Shown piece after piece: positions 1 to 7,185 of a DNA stretch of 46,814 nucleotides. Location of the stretch: positions 1 through 46,814 of the forward strand of contig CANQJF010000015.1 of the NCBI GenBank assembly GCA_947624225.1, given 5' to 3'. Under the pieces are notes generated by a model, which made no database searches, was not told the DNA's origin, and saw nothing but the letters and a program-made list of their open reading frames with translations. How positions within the stretch are numbered: position 1 is the stretch's first letter; each line of letters begins with the position of its first letter. The position numbers and the translations under genes were made by a program. This DNA comes from an uncultured Clostridia bacterium. Lineage in GTDB: Bacteria; Bacillota; Clostridia; Christensenellales; Borkfalkiaceae.

Positions 1-182
1 TTTTTACAAAATTCGTCTAATTATGAAAATAATTGTCGAACGGACAAAATGCGACAATATTCCGCAAAAGGCACGCGTATAGGGCTTTCAAGCGTCAAAT
101 CGCGCCTTTTTCACATAAAAATCCCCCATCTTGTGGATGAGGAATTCTTTGAATACTCTATTTTGTGGTGCCCGCCTGCGCG
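1..182. other. Left-edge intergenic region with dyad symmetries
   Basis: No gene is seen here. The stretch contains two inverted repeats: AATTAT-GAAA-ATAATT at 19-34 and ATTGTCG-N13-CGACAAT at 32-58. Such AT-rich dyads are typical of a promoter or operator belonging to a gene beyond the left edge, but no convincing -35/-10 pair was found. The right part, 114-142, carries a candidate terminator for the ABC-F gene, listed separately. Confidence 0.3.
114..142 (-). terminator. Candidate terminator of the ABC-F gene
   Basis: Read on the minus strand, CCTCATC and GATGGGG form a 7-bp stem (one G-U pair) around a CACAA loop, followed by ATTTTTATG. It lies about 40 bp after the stop codon of the ABC-F gene. 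The stem is short, so confidence is moderate. Confidence 0.5.
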
Positions 183-1754
183 TTATGACAGGTCAATGTA
201 TTCGTCGAAAGTGATGTTCTTATCGAACACTTTCTTCCCGTTGATGACGATGATGCGGTTGCAGGCCGTGTTCATGAGCTCTTGGTCGTGCGAGGTCAGT
301 AGCATGCAGCCCTTGAAAGCGACGAGGCCGTTGTTGAGCGAGGTGATGGATTCGAGGTCGAGGTGGTTGGTGGGCTCGTCGAGAATGAGAAAATTTCCGC
401 CCTCCAACATCATCTTGGCAAACATGCAGCGGACTTTCTCCCCGCCCGAGAGCACGCGCGCCTCTTTGAGCGCCTCCTCCCCCGAGAAGAGCATGCGCCC
501 CAGCCAGCCGCGCAAATATTCTTCATAGTGGTCCTTGGAATACTGCGAGAGCCACTGCACGAGCGTGAGGGAACAGCCGTCGAAGAATTCGCTGTTGTCG
601 AGGGGGAAGTAAGACGCGTTGATCGTCTTGCCCCACTTCACGGTGCCCGCATCGGGCTGTTGCTTGCCCATCAGAATGTCGTATAGCATCGTGACCGAGG
701 TGCTCTTGTCCGAGATGATGCCGATCTTATCCCCCCGCTGCACGGTGAAAGAGACGTCCTCGAAGTAGCCTTTCTTGGTGATGCCCTCCACGGCGAGGAT
801 GTCGTTGCCGATCTCCCGCTCGAACTTGAAATCGATGTAGGGATACTTCCTGAGGGAGGGCTTGAAATCCGAAAAGGTGAGTTTTTCCAGCTCCTTTTTG
901 CGGGAAGTCGCCTGACGGGACTTGGAGGCGTTGGCGGCAAAGCGCGCGATGAATTCTTTGAGCTCGGCGGCACGCTGCTCGGCTTTCTTGTTGGCGTCAC
1001 GCTGTTGGCGCGCCATGAGCTGAGAGGTCTGATACCAAAAATCATAGTTGCCGAGGAACAGATTAATCTTTCCGAAGTCAACGTCACAGATGTGCGTGCA
1101 GACCTTGTTCAAGAAATGGCGGTTGTGGGAGACGATGATGATGGTGTTCTCAAAATCGAGCAGATAATTTTCCAGCCAGCGCGTCGTTTTGAGGTCGAGG
1201 TTGTTGGTGGGCTCATCGAGCAGCAGCACGTCGGGATTGCCGAAGAGCGCCTGCGCGAGGAGCACCTTGACTTTCTGCTTTGCGTCCAGCTCCCCCATCG
1301 TCATGTTGTGCAACTCGCCGGGGATATCCAGCCCGTTCAGCAGCATCTCGGCCTCGCTCTCGGCCTCCCAGCCGCCCAGCTCCGCAAACTCGCTTTCGAG
1401 CTCAGAGGCGCGCACGCCGTCCTCCTCGGTGAAGTCGGCATGCTGATAGAGTGCATCCTTTTCGTCCATGATCTCCACGAGGCGCTTGTGGCCGAGCATG
1501 ACCGTGCGGAGCACCGTTTCGAGGTCGTATTTATTTTGGTTTTGCGCGAGCACGGACATGCGCTCGTTTTTATCCAAAATGACCTCGCCCTTGTTGGGCT
1601 CGATTTCGCCCGAGAGCACCTTTAAGAAGGTGGACTTGCCCGCACCGTTGGCGCCGATGATGCCGTAACAATTGCCCTTGGTGAATTTTAAGTTGACATC
1701 CTCAAAAAGTTTTTTGCTCCCGTATTGCAGACTGACGCCGTTGACCTGTAACAT
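183..1754 (-). CDS. ykpA: ABC-F family ATPase, YkpA/YbiT type
   Basis: This 523-residue soluble protein has two ABC ATPase domains and no membrane segment, the ABC-F layout. Members bind the ribosome and act as translation factors or antibiotic-protection proteins; the YkpA/YbiT branch has no firmly assigned role. Domain 1 has a normal Walker A (GANGAGKS, residues 34-41) and Walker B (LLLDEPTNNLDL). Its signature loop is degenerate (MGELDAKQKV in place of LSGGQ). In domain 2 the Walker A position reads SDKSTSVTM, without the lysine, while LSGGEKVRCM and LILDEPTNHLDL are intact. From memory the Bacillus YkpA protein is also degenerate at this site, so this is a family trait rather than decay. 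The ATG is preceded by GAGGTG at good spacing. It has its own promoter and no cotranscribed neighbour. Confidence 0.93.
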   Translation of the reverse strand: MLQVNGVSLQYGSKKLFEDVNLKFTKGNCYGIIGANGAGKSTFLKVLSGEIEPNKGEVILDKNERMSVLAQNQNKYDLETVLRTVMLGHKRLVEIMDEKDALYQHADFTEEDGVRASELESEFAELGGWEAESEAEMLLNGLDIPGELHNMTMGELDAKQKVKVLLAQALFGNPDVLLLDEPTNNLDLKTTRWLENYLLDFENTIIIVSHNRHFLNKVCTHICDVDFGKINLFLGNYDFWYQTSQLMARQQRDANKKAEQRAAELKEFIARFAANASKSRQATSRKKELEKLTFSDFKPSLRKYPYIDFKFEREIGNDILAVEGITKKGYFEDVSFTVQRGDKIGIISDKSTSVTMLYDILMGKQQPDAGTVKWGKTINASYFPLDNSEFFDGCSLTLVQWLSQYSKDHYEEYLRGWLGRMLFSGEEALKEARVLSGGEKVRCMFAKMMLEGGNFLILDEPTNHLDLESITSLNNGLVAFKGCMLLTSHDQELMNTACNRIIVINGKKVFDKNITFDEYIDLS

Positions 1755-1781
1755 CTGACACCTCGCTTGATTTCAAAAAGA

Positions 1782-1810
1782 ATTATACCATACTTTTCCG
1801 CTTTAATCAA
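1782..1810 (-). promoter_or_regulatory. Sigma-A promoter of the ABC-F gene
   Basis: On the minus strand TTGATT (1805-1810) and TATAAT (1782-1787) are separated by 17 bp. The -35 box begins directly after the T-run of the upstream popT terminator, so the two signals are packed back to back. Confidence 0.75.
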
Positions 1811-1812
1811 AC

Positions 1813-1843
1813 AAAAAAGGAGGGAAAAGCAAATTTTCCCTCC
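1813..1843 (-). terminator. Terminator of the DUF368/PopT gene
   Basis: On the minus strand GGAGGGAAAA pairs with TTTTCCCTCC around a 5-base loop and is followed by TTTTTTG. This is a textbook intrinsic terminator about 75 bp after the popT stop codon. Confidence 0.85.
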
Positions 1844-1896
1844 CGAGGCGCGTACCTTTCCGATTTTGTTGCATTGGATAAAAACCTGTTGCGCGC

Positions 1897-1938
1897 CTAA
1901 TAGAGTTGTTTGTGCATCTAATAGAGCTGTTTGTGCGC
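1897..1938 (-). repeat. 21-bp tandem duplication covering the PopT stop codon
   Basis: Two adjacent 21-bp units (1918-1938 and 1897-1917) match at 18 positions. The gene-internal unit encodes AHKQLY-stop, the last codons of PopT. The downstream unit would encode MHKQLY-stop in the same frame. Confidence 0.85.
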
Positions 1939-2805
1939 CCCCGCGTATCTTACGAACGCATAGGAGAGCGCGATCCCAACGAGGAGTGACAGCAAAGAGG
2001 CCACCCATGTCCAAGGAGAGGCTTCAAAAACAATGGAAGTATACACACAGGGCACAGAGCCTAAGATGAAGCCGAGGATGGCGGAATAGGTCTCGCACGA
2101 ATACTTTTTCAAGAGATAGCGCATGACGGCGGAGAGTGCAAAGAAGCCAAGGACGATGCCGACGGCGGCCACCGCGAGCACAGAAAAACTTTTGAGGGGT
2201 TGCGTTCCGAACAGGATGAGGTCGGTGATGAGCGCGACGAGGGGCGTGTAATAGCCGAAAATGAGCAGGAGCATTGAGCCGGAGATCCCCGGGATGACGA
2301 GCGCGCACGAGGCCGCAAGCCCGACGAGGAAGAGGAGTGCGTATCCGCCGAGGTCCAAATGATAGAGGAAGCCCTCGGGGCGCGTCGCTTCGGGCAAAAA
2401 TACCAGCGAGGCGGCGAGCAACAGGGCCGCCAGAAAGAGCGCGATTTTTTTTGCATTGCATGTTCCCGCGCGACGCTTGATGGGCGGCAGCCCCCCCAGT
2501 GCAAGCCCGACAAACAGCGACACGGTGGGCAGCGGGAAGTATTCCATCCCCCAACGGATGGGCAAGATGAGCGCGGCCGCGCCAAGGAGCATCCCGCACG
2601 CGATGGGGAAAAGCGTTGCGATGCTTCTTTGGAAGTGCTTGAAGAAGTCTGCAATTGCGCCGACCAGGCGCTCATAGACGCCGAGGATGGCCGCCACGGT
2701 CCCCCCCGAAAAGCCGGGAATGATGAATGCGATCCCGATTGCCGCGCCGCACAGCACGTCCTTTAAAACTTGTACGGCGCCTACCCTCTGCTTTGCGCGC
2801 TCCAT
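1918..2805 (-). CDS. popT: DUF368 membrane protein, undecaprenyl-phosphate translocase (PopT family)
   Basis: The 295-residue protein is almost wholly hydrophobic, with about eight membrane segments. It opens with the DUF368 hallmark IIPGFSGGTVAAILGVYERL, and a second such motif, VIPGISGSMLLLIFGYY, lies in the second half, as expected for an inverted-repeat transporter. Work on this family shows that DUF368 proteins return the C55-phosphate lipid carrier to the inner face of the membrane for peptidoglycan and other envelope polymers. The start is placed at the ATG at 2805. The GTG three codons upstream lies inside the ribosome binding site GAGAGGTGGGG and is rejected. The gene appears monocistronic. 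Its last codons and stop are tandemly duplicated. Confidence 0.88.
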   Translation of the reverse strand: MERAKQRVGAVQVLKDVLCGAAIGIAFIIPGFSGGTVAAILGVYERLVGAIADFFKHFQRSIATLFPIACGMLLGAAALILPIRWGMEYFPLPTVSLFVGLALGGLPPIKRRAGTCNAKKIALFLAALLLAASLVFLPEATRPEGFLYHLDLGGYALLFLVGLAASCALVIPGISGSMLLLIFGYYTPLVALITDLILFGTQPLKSFSVLAVAAVGIVLGFFALSAVMRYLLKKYSCETYSAILGFILGSVPCVYTSIVFEASPWTWVASLLSLLVGIALSYAFVRYAGAHKQLY

Positions 2806-3012
2806 GTCCCCCACCTCTCATATCAGTATATTGCGGGACAGGGCAAAAACATGCACGCCGCTGGGAAAAAACCTCGCACCATGGAGAGGGGGCACTTGCC
2901 CTCCCCTATGGGGAAGGTGGCACGGCGAAGCCGTGACGGATGAGGCCTCATCACCCGCTTCGCGGGAGCTGTCTCACGCGGGTAGAGTCCCGCGTTCGGT
3001 CACCATTCGCGC

Positions 3013-3143
3013 CATCCGATGCGCTACTTCGCCTTTGGCTCGTGACGTCCTTAGTAGCACAATTTGAAGAGCGGACGGACACTCACCGCAAAACGCCGCC
3101 CACAGCACACTGTGCTGGTGTGCGAGAAATGCGTTTTGCGACC
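3013..3143. repeat. Module A, copy 1 (about 130 bp)
   Basis: It runs from CATCCGATGCGCTACTTCG to ATGCGTTTTGCGACC and contains the perfect dyad CAGCACACTGTGCTG. Near-identical copies occur at 26700-26828 and, more diverged, at 28147-28280, all in the same orientation and all intergenic. Confidence 0.9.
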
Positions 3144-3161
3144 CAAAGGGGAAGCCGAGAG

Positions 3162-3231
3162 CGACGGACTTCGTTTTAAGGGATACACTCGACCCCGTTG
3201 GGGTCTCGGTATGACAGCGGAGGGACAGCAA
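3162..3231. repeat. 70-bp direct repeat, copy 1
   Basis: It begins CGACGGACTTCGTTTTAAGG and ends GAGGGACAGCAA. A nearly identical 70-bp copy lies at 3276-3345, 114 bp downstream. It contains the dyad CGACCCCGTTGGGGTCTCGG. Confidence 0.9.
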
Positions 3232-3275
3232 GGGCTCGACCATGCCTTGTCGCCACCCCCCTCCCATGGAGGGGG

Positions 3276-3345
3276 CGACGGACTTCGTTTGAGGGGATAC
3301 ACTCGACCCCGTTGGGGTCTCGGTATGACAGCGGAGGGACAGCAA
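3276..3345. repeat. 70-bp direct repeat, copy 2
   Basis: Second copy of the unit at 3162-3231, differing only in the TTTTAAGG/TTTGAGGG stretch. The copies are separated by the palindrome CCCCCTCCCATGGAGGGGG. Confidence 0.9.
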
Positions 3346-3368
3346 CGGCCACTGCGCCCCGTCGAAAG

Positions 3369-3400
3369 GAAAAACAAAAAGCCACAGGGCAACCTGCGGC
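3369..3400 (-). terminator. Terminator of the 920-residue protein gene
   Basis: On the minus strand GCCGCAGG-TTGC-CCTGTGGC (one G-U pair) is followed by TTTTTGTTTTT. It lies about 150 bp after the stop codon, beyond the 17-bp tandem repeat array. Confidence 0.85.
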
Positions 3401-3411
3401 TTTTGCGATAA

Positions 3412-3511
3412 ACAATTTCCGGTTTTTACATTTTCCGTTCTTACATTTCCCGGTTCTTAACAATTTTCCGGTTGTAACAATTTTCCGATTCGTAACAGTT
3501 TTCCGATTTTA
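3412..3511 (-). repeat. Six-unit 17-bp tandem repeat in the 3' untranslated region
   Basis: Six degenerate units of 15-18 bp start at 3412, 3428, 3443, 3460, 3477 and 3495. On the plus strand the shared core is ACAATTTTCCGGTT; on the transcript it is AACCGGAAAATTGT. The array fills most of the space between the stop codon (3553) and the terminator (3369-3400). Confidence 0.85.
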
Positions 3512-3552
3512 AGGTCTGAACCATCCGACCCTAAAATCTTCTCGCGGTCTTG

Positions 3553-6315
3553 TCACTGTTTCTTGTTCTTGTCCTTCTTTTTGCCCTTTAAGCTGTCGAG
3601 GTCCACCTCTTCGACCGTCTGATCGGCAGGCTTCACGACGCACAGGACGATGATGGCGATCCCGAGGAGAGCGGAGATGGAGAAGAGCACGATTGCAACG
3701 ATGTTGTTGGTCAGCCAAGGCGTCTTGCCCGGAATCTGCACGATGGGATTGCGGATGTTGATGACTTGGTAAGCCGTCGTCGTGGTGTTGACGAGGTAAT
3801 CATCCGTGACGTCGAGTTTGACAAAGTAGAACCCTGTCTTTTGCGGCACGAAGCTCAACGAGCTATCGGGATTCCAATTGTAGGCGTTGTCCGTATCGTC
3901 CCACTCTGCGTCGTCCTCGGTCACGTCCGGGTTGTAGACATAGATCTCTTCGAGGCAATCCTCGATCCACTTTTCGAGCGTGGACTTGCCCTTGGCGGCC
4001 TCTACCAGCTCCGAATAGGTGGGCGCCGCATGCTCGCCGAGGTGCTCGCTGTTGAAATAGTACAGGGTGTACTCGGTCTCATAGCCTTCGAGCGCGACGA
4101 CATCAAAACTCGAAATGGAATACGACCGGTCGCGGTAGCCCTCCGTCTGCTCCTCCATGTCCTCGATAGTGGGGCCGTCGTAATCGATGAAGAACTTGAA
4201 TTCGGGGATGCCATCGATCTCCCAAATGTTGCTCGAACTCAGCGTGACGAGCTCGCCGTCCTCATCGTAATACTGCATGGCGTTGCTCGAAGCATCCTGC
4301 GCCAAGATGCGGAAACGGTAGTCGCCCACTTCATCCACTTCGATGCGGAGGTTGTTGTAGCGAAGAGAGGTGGCGCTCGACGCGCTGCCGCCCGCCGCCG
4401 TGCCGGGCTTATAATAGTAGATGCTGAACCGAAGATTGCGGTAGTCGGCATAGTCGCTCGAAATGAGCCCGCGGAGCGAGGGAAGATACAGGTAGGCGCC
4501 GTCGCCTGCACTGAGGCCCTTTGCCGCCTCGTCCAATGCCTTTTGATATTGCTCGACTGCCGTGAGCCCCTCTGCGTTCTCCGTCCACGTGGAGACGTTG
4601 GCGTTCTTTTGGGTCTCCTCTTCGGCCTCCTGTGCTTTCAGGCCGACATACGTGGGGCCCTTGGCTTCGAGGTCTACCTTGATGTAGTCGAAATAGTTAT
4701 CCGAGAACAGCTCGGTGTAATCGTCCTTGGTCGCCGTGCAATCCACTTCCGTGGTGTTGCCCTCGGCATCGGTCGTCTCTTCCTTTCCGGGGCACTTGAA
4801 CGTGGCGCCCTCGGCCGTGGCGGCTTCGTATTCTTCCTTGGTCATCACGTGGTCGCACTTGCCGCACTTGAAGCCCTCGGAGACGGTCTCGCCCTCGTCG
4901 CCCAATCTCTCCACGACATTGTCGTTTGCGGCATACCATGTCAGATAGACATAGTAATCGTCGTGCGTGCCGTCGTCGAGCTTGAAGCGGATGGAGACAT
5001 AGGCATAGGGCTTGCCGTCCTCATCCAAGGTCATGTCCTCACTCGTGGGCATGAAGAACGTGGAAGTGGTGAGCGTCTTATAGTCGTTGTCCGTCGTCTC
5101 ATCGGGCTTGTGCCATACTTCCTTGGCCTCTTCGCCCTCGCCCTTTGTGTCCTTTTTGAGCATGTAGTAGCTGCGGGTGACGCTGACGGAGTCGTCGCAA
5201 ACGTCGATGGCCTCATAGGTGAGGCTGAAACGCTGGCCGAGACGGAAAGAATACACCGCCTCGTCGAGCACGAGCACGGGCTTGGCATCGTCCTCGATGC
5301 GGCCGTCGGAATTTTGCACTTTGAGGCTCTGGCCGTTGAGGGATCTCATCAGAATGGCCTGTTCGGGTGCATTCTTGCCCTCCGTTGCCTCGGGAAGCGT
5401 GACGGTGAACGTCATGGGGATCTGCGGGGTCGTTGCGGCGGAGGAACGGTATTCGAGGTAGTTGCCGCCGATGTTGGTGAAGTTCGCAAGCGCATACGAC
5501 TGCTCGCCCGTTGCAAGGGTGACGGCAAATTCACCCACTGCGCTCCCGGCTGCGGCCGCGCCCAAGGAGAGCGTGAGGTCGTCGCCGGCGGTGTAGGCGA
5601 TCTCCGTCTTGTCGGAAGCGGCGAGCTCATCCTTTTCGCTGTCGAAAGAGGCGTCCTTCACCGCTGCATACAGTTTCCCGTCGGTATATTCGAGATAGAG
5701 GATATTGGTCGTGATGCCGTCTTTGGTGATGTTCTCCTCCGTGCTCTCGAAAGCGATCTCCAAAGTCTTAAACTGCATGACGTCCGCGAAATTATAGCCG
5801 CACTGGGTGCACGTGGCGGCATCCATTGCGAGATGTTCCCCATCGCCGCCGCCGAAACCACAGACAGGGCATGTCTTATAGGTGACGGCATTGTCGCCCG
5901 AGCCCTCGGTGTGCGTCTCCACGGCCGTGGGGGCAAAGGCAAACGTCATGGAGAAGAATTTCTCCTGCCCGGGATTGGCGCGGACGGCCTCTTCCTCTTG
6001 GGCGGACTCGGCCTGGTCTGCCTCGGCGGCTTCAAACCAGCGGAGCGCGAGGTCGCGGCGGTAGTGCACTTTCCCCTCGTTGCGGAACGAGAACTGCACA
6101 TAGTACTCTCCCTCGTCCTCTTCGGTGGTCCCTTCGGGCCTGTCCGAACCGACCTCGCCGCCCGTGCCCGCGGAAAAGACGGAGGTCGGGGCGTACGTCG
6201 CGGCGGAAACAGAAGCGCGCGGGATAGAGAGCGACCCGATCGCCAAACTCAGCGTGAGCACGAAGAGGAGGGCGAGGATCGCGAATGTGATAAGACGATG
6301 TTTCATCTTGCTCAT
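3553..6315 (-). CDS. Secreted, C-terminally membrane-anchored protein of unknown function
   Basis: The 920-residue protein was not recognised. It has an N-terminal signal sequence (hydrophobic ITFAILALLFVLTLSLAIGS, then a likely signal peptidase site near ASVSAAT). A large acidic Thr/Glu/Tyr-rich region follows. One membrane segment (IVAIVLFSISALLGIAIIVL) lies near the end, then a lysine-rich cytoplasmic tail ending KKKDKNKKQ. This predicts a surface protein anchored by its C-terminus. Oddly for an exported protein it carries CxxC zinc-ribbon-like motifs: CPVCG with CTQCG near residue 130, and CGKC with a later pair of cysteines near residue 480. The start is the ATG at 6315, with GGAG 8-9 bases upstream; an ATG 14 codons earlier lacks a good site. 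A promoter and leader hairpin precede it. It could be an adhesin or sensor. Confidence 0.75.
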   Translation of the reverse strand: MSKMKHRLITFAILALLFVLTLSLAIGSLSIPRASVSAATYAPTSVFSAGTGGEVGSDRPEGTTEEDEGEYYVQFSFRNEGKVHYRRDLALRWFEAAEADQAESAQEEEAVRANPGQEKFFSMTFAFAPTAVETHTEGSGDNAVTYKTCPVCGFGGGDGEHLAMDAATCTQCGYNFADVMQFKTLEIAFESTEENITKDGITTNILYLEYTDGKLYAAVKDASFDSEKDELAASDKTEIAYTAGDDLTLSLGAAAAGSAVGEFAVTLATGEQSYALANFTNIGGNYLEYRSSAATTPQIPMTFTVTLPEATEGKNAPEQAILMRSLNGQSLKVQNSDGRIEDDAKPVLVLDEAVYSFRLGQRFSLTYEAIDVCDDSVSVTRSYYMLKKDTKGEGEEAKEVWHKPDETTDNDYKTLTTSTFFMPTSEDMTLDEDGKPYAYVSIRFKLDDGTHDDYYVYLTWYAANDNVVERLGDEGETVSEGFKCGKCDHVMTKEEYEAATAEGATFKCPGKEETTDAEGNTTEVDCTATKDDYTELFSDNYFDYIKVDLEAKGPTYVGLKAQEAEEETQKNANVSTWTENAEGLTAVEQYQKALDEAAKGLSAGDGAYLYLPSLRGLISSDYADYRNLRFSIYYYKPGTAAGGSASSATSLRYNNLRIEVDEVGDYRFRILAQDASSNAMQYYDEDGELVTLSSSNIWEIDGIPEFKFFIDYDGPTIEDMEEQTEGYRDRSYSISSFDVVALEGYETEYTLYYFNSEHLGEHAAPTYSELVEAAKGKSTLEKWIEDCLEEIYVYNPDVTEDDAEWDDTDNAYNWNPDSSLSFVPQKTGFYFVKLDVTDDYLVNTTTTAYQVINIRNPIVQIPGKTPWLTNNIVAIVLFSISALLGIAIIVLCVVKPADQTVEEVDLDSLKGKKKDKNKKQ

Positions 6316-6329
6316 GATTGTTGCTCCAT

Positions 6330-6346
6330 ACGGGCTCGGAGCCCGT
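6330..6346 (-). promoter_or_regulatory. Leader hairpin abutting the ribosome binding site
   Basis: ACGGGCT-CCG-AGCCCGT is a perfect 7-bp stem ending two bases before the GGAG site of the 920-residue protein gene. It could modulate translation or protect the 5' end of the message. Confidence 0.6.
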
Positions 6347-6370
6347 GACATTTTCAAAATTATCTTTTAT

Positions 6371-6399
6371 ATTCTACACGAATTTTCCCTTTTCGTCAA
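6371..6399 (-). promoter_or_regulatory. Sigma-A promoter of the 920-residue protein gene
   Basis: On the minus strand TTGACG (6394-6399), a 17-bp spacer and TAGAAT (6371-6376) lie 56 bp before the start codon. Confidence 0.65.
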
Positions 6400-6448
6400 G
6401 CGGTAACGCCCGCTTTCGGGGAGAAATTCTGTTATTTCCATGATTTTT

Positions 6449-6492
6449 AAGAATTTCACTCGGCTTTAATAAGAATTTCATTCGGCCTTGAC
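6449..6492 (-). repeat. 22-bp tandem duplication covering the pseudouridine synthase stop codon
   Basis: Units at 6471-6492 and 6449-6470 match at about 18 of 22 positions. The first contains the gene's last codons (AAG GCC GAA TGA, Lys-Ala-Glu-stop). The second repeats them as AAA GCC GAG TGA in another frame. Confidence 0.85.
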
Positions 6493-7185
6493 CGCCGATC
6501 TCAGGTCGAAAATCCTCCACGGGGCCTCTCCCTCGGGGGGTTCCGCCATGAAGCGCATGCGCTCCTGCCGGACGGGATGGGTGAAAGAGAGCGAATACGC
6601 CCACAGGGCGAGCTTGCCCTTTTGCGCTTTCTCGCCGCCGTATTTCATATCACCGTAAACGGGGTGCCCGATGCCCGCCATTTGCACGCGGATCTGGTGG
6701 CTCCTGCCCGTGTGCAATTTGATTTTCGCGAGCGCATAGGGGCCCTTTTCCTCCTCGATCCAATAGTCGAGCATGGCGAGTTTGGCTCCGTCCGTGCCCT
6801 GCGTGGAGAGGTAGACGGTGTTGTTGACGGTGTTCTTTTTCAGCCAATTGGTGAGTTTGCCCTCCCGCTCGTGCGGCACACCGTTGAGCACGGCCAAATA
6901 GCACTTCTCAAAGTCGCCCGAGCGCATCTGCTCCGAGAGCCTCGCCGCCGCCTTGCTCGTCTTGGCAAATACCATAACGCCGCCGGTGGGCCTATCGAGG
7001 CGGTGGACAAGTCCCAAAAAGACGTTCCCCGTCTTGTGATACTTGTTTTTCAGATACTCTTTGAGAAGATCGAGCAAGTTCTCATCCATGCTCTCGTCGG
7101 GACAGCACGCAAGGTTTTGCTCCTTTAAGACGACGAGGATGTGGTTATCTTCATAGAGGATCACGGGTGCGTAAGTTTCAGTCAT
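6478..7185 (-). CDS. RluA-family 23S rRNA/tRNA pseudouridine synthase
   Basis: The 235-residue enzyme isomerises a uridine in structured RNA to pseudouridine. The family motif GLVHRLDRPTGGVMVFAKT, with the catalytic aspartate in HRLDR, and the later segment LHTGRSHQIRVQM identify RluA. There is no N-terminal S4 RNA-binding domain, so it is one of the short RluA proteins with unpredictable target. The start at 7185 overlaps the stop of the upstream methyltransferase gene by eight bases (ATGACTGA), which implies translational coupling in a two-gene RNA-modification operon. An open frame extends far upstream inside the methyltransferase gene but has no similarity to this family. Stop-codon region duplicated (see repeat). 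Confidence 0.9.
   Translation of the reverse strand: MTETYAPVILYEDNHILVVLKEQNLACCPDESMDENLLDLLKEYLKNKYHKTGNVFLGLVHRLDRPTGGVMVFAKTSKAAARLSEQMRSGDFEKCYLAVLNGVPHEREGKLTNWLKKNTVNNTVYLSTQGTDGAKLAMLDYWIEEEKGPYALAKIKLHTGRSHQIRVQMAGIGHPVYGDMKYGGEKAQKGKLALWAYSLSFTHPVRQERMRFMAEPPEGEAPWRIFDLRSAVKAE

Larger units (their letters stand above)
2877..3345. repeat. Repeat island 1 (mosaic of palindromic modules)
   Basis: There is no gene between 2806 and 3552. The stretch is a string of palindromic modules: CCGCTTCGCGGG near 2955, CGCGGGTAGAGTCCCGCG near 2975, a 131-bp module (3013-3143) that recurs near 26.7 and 28.2 kb, and the hairpin CCCCCTCCCATGGAGGGGG (3257-3275), which recurs at 8.87 and 27.86 kb. Reading frames through it are repetitive and not conserved as protein, so none is called. 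Confidence 0.8.

Noticed and set aside
183-1754. Missing Walker A lysine in the second ABC-F domain as evidence of decay
   Set aside because: The same degeneracy is, from memory, present in Bacillus YkpA; the frame is intact and the other motifs are preserved.
3162-3345. Two 70-bp direct repeats as a CRISPR or phage attachment pair
   Set aside because: Repeats are too long for CRISPR, only two copies, no cas genes, and no integrase. They belong to the palindromic mosaic.
3766-6348. Long plus-strand open frame (860 codons) opposite the 920-residue protein gene
   Set aside because: It is antisense to a gene with signal peptide, membrane anchor, promoter and terminator. Its translation is a featureless Val/Arg/Gly/His-rich shadow caused by codon bias.
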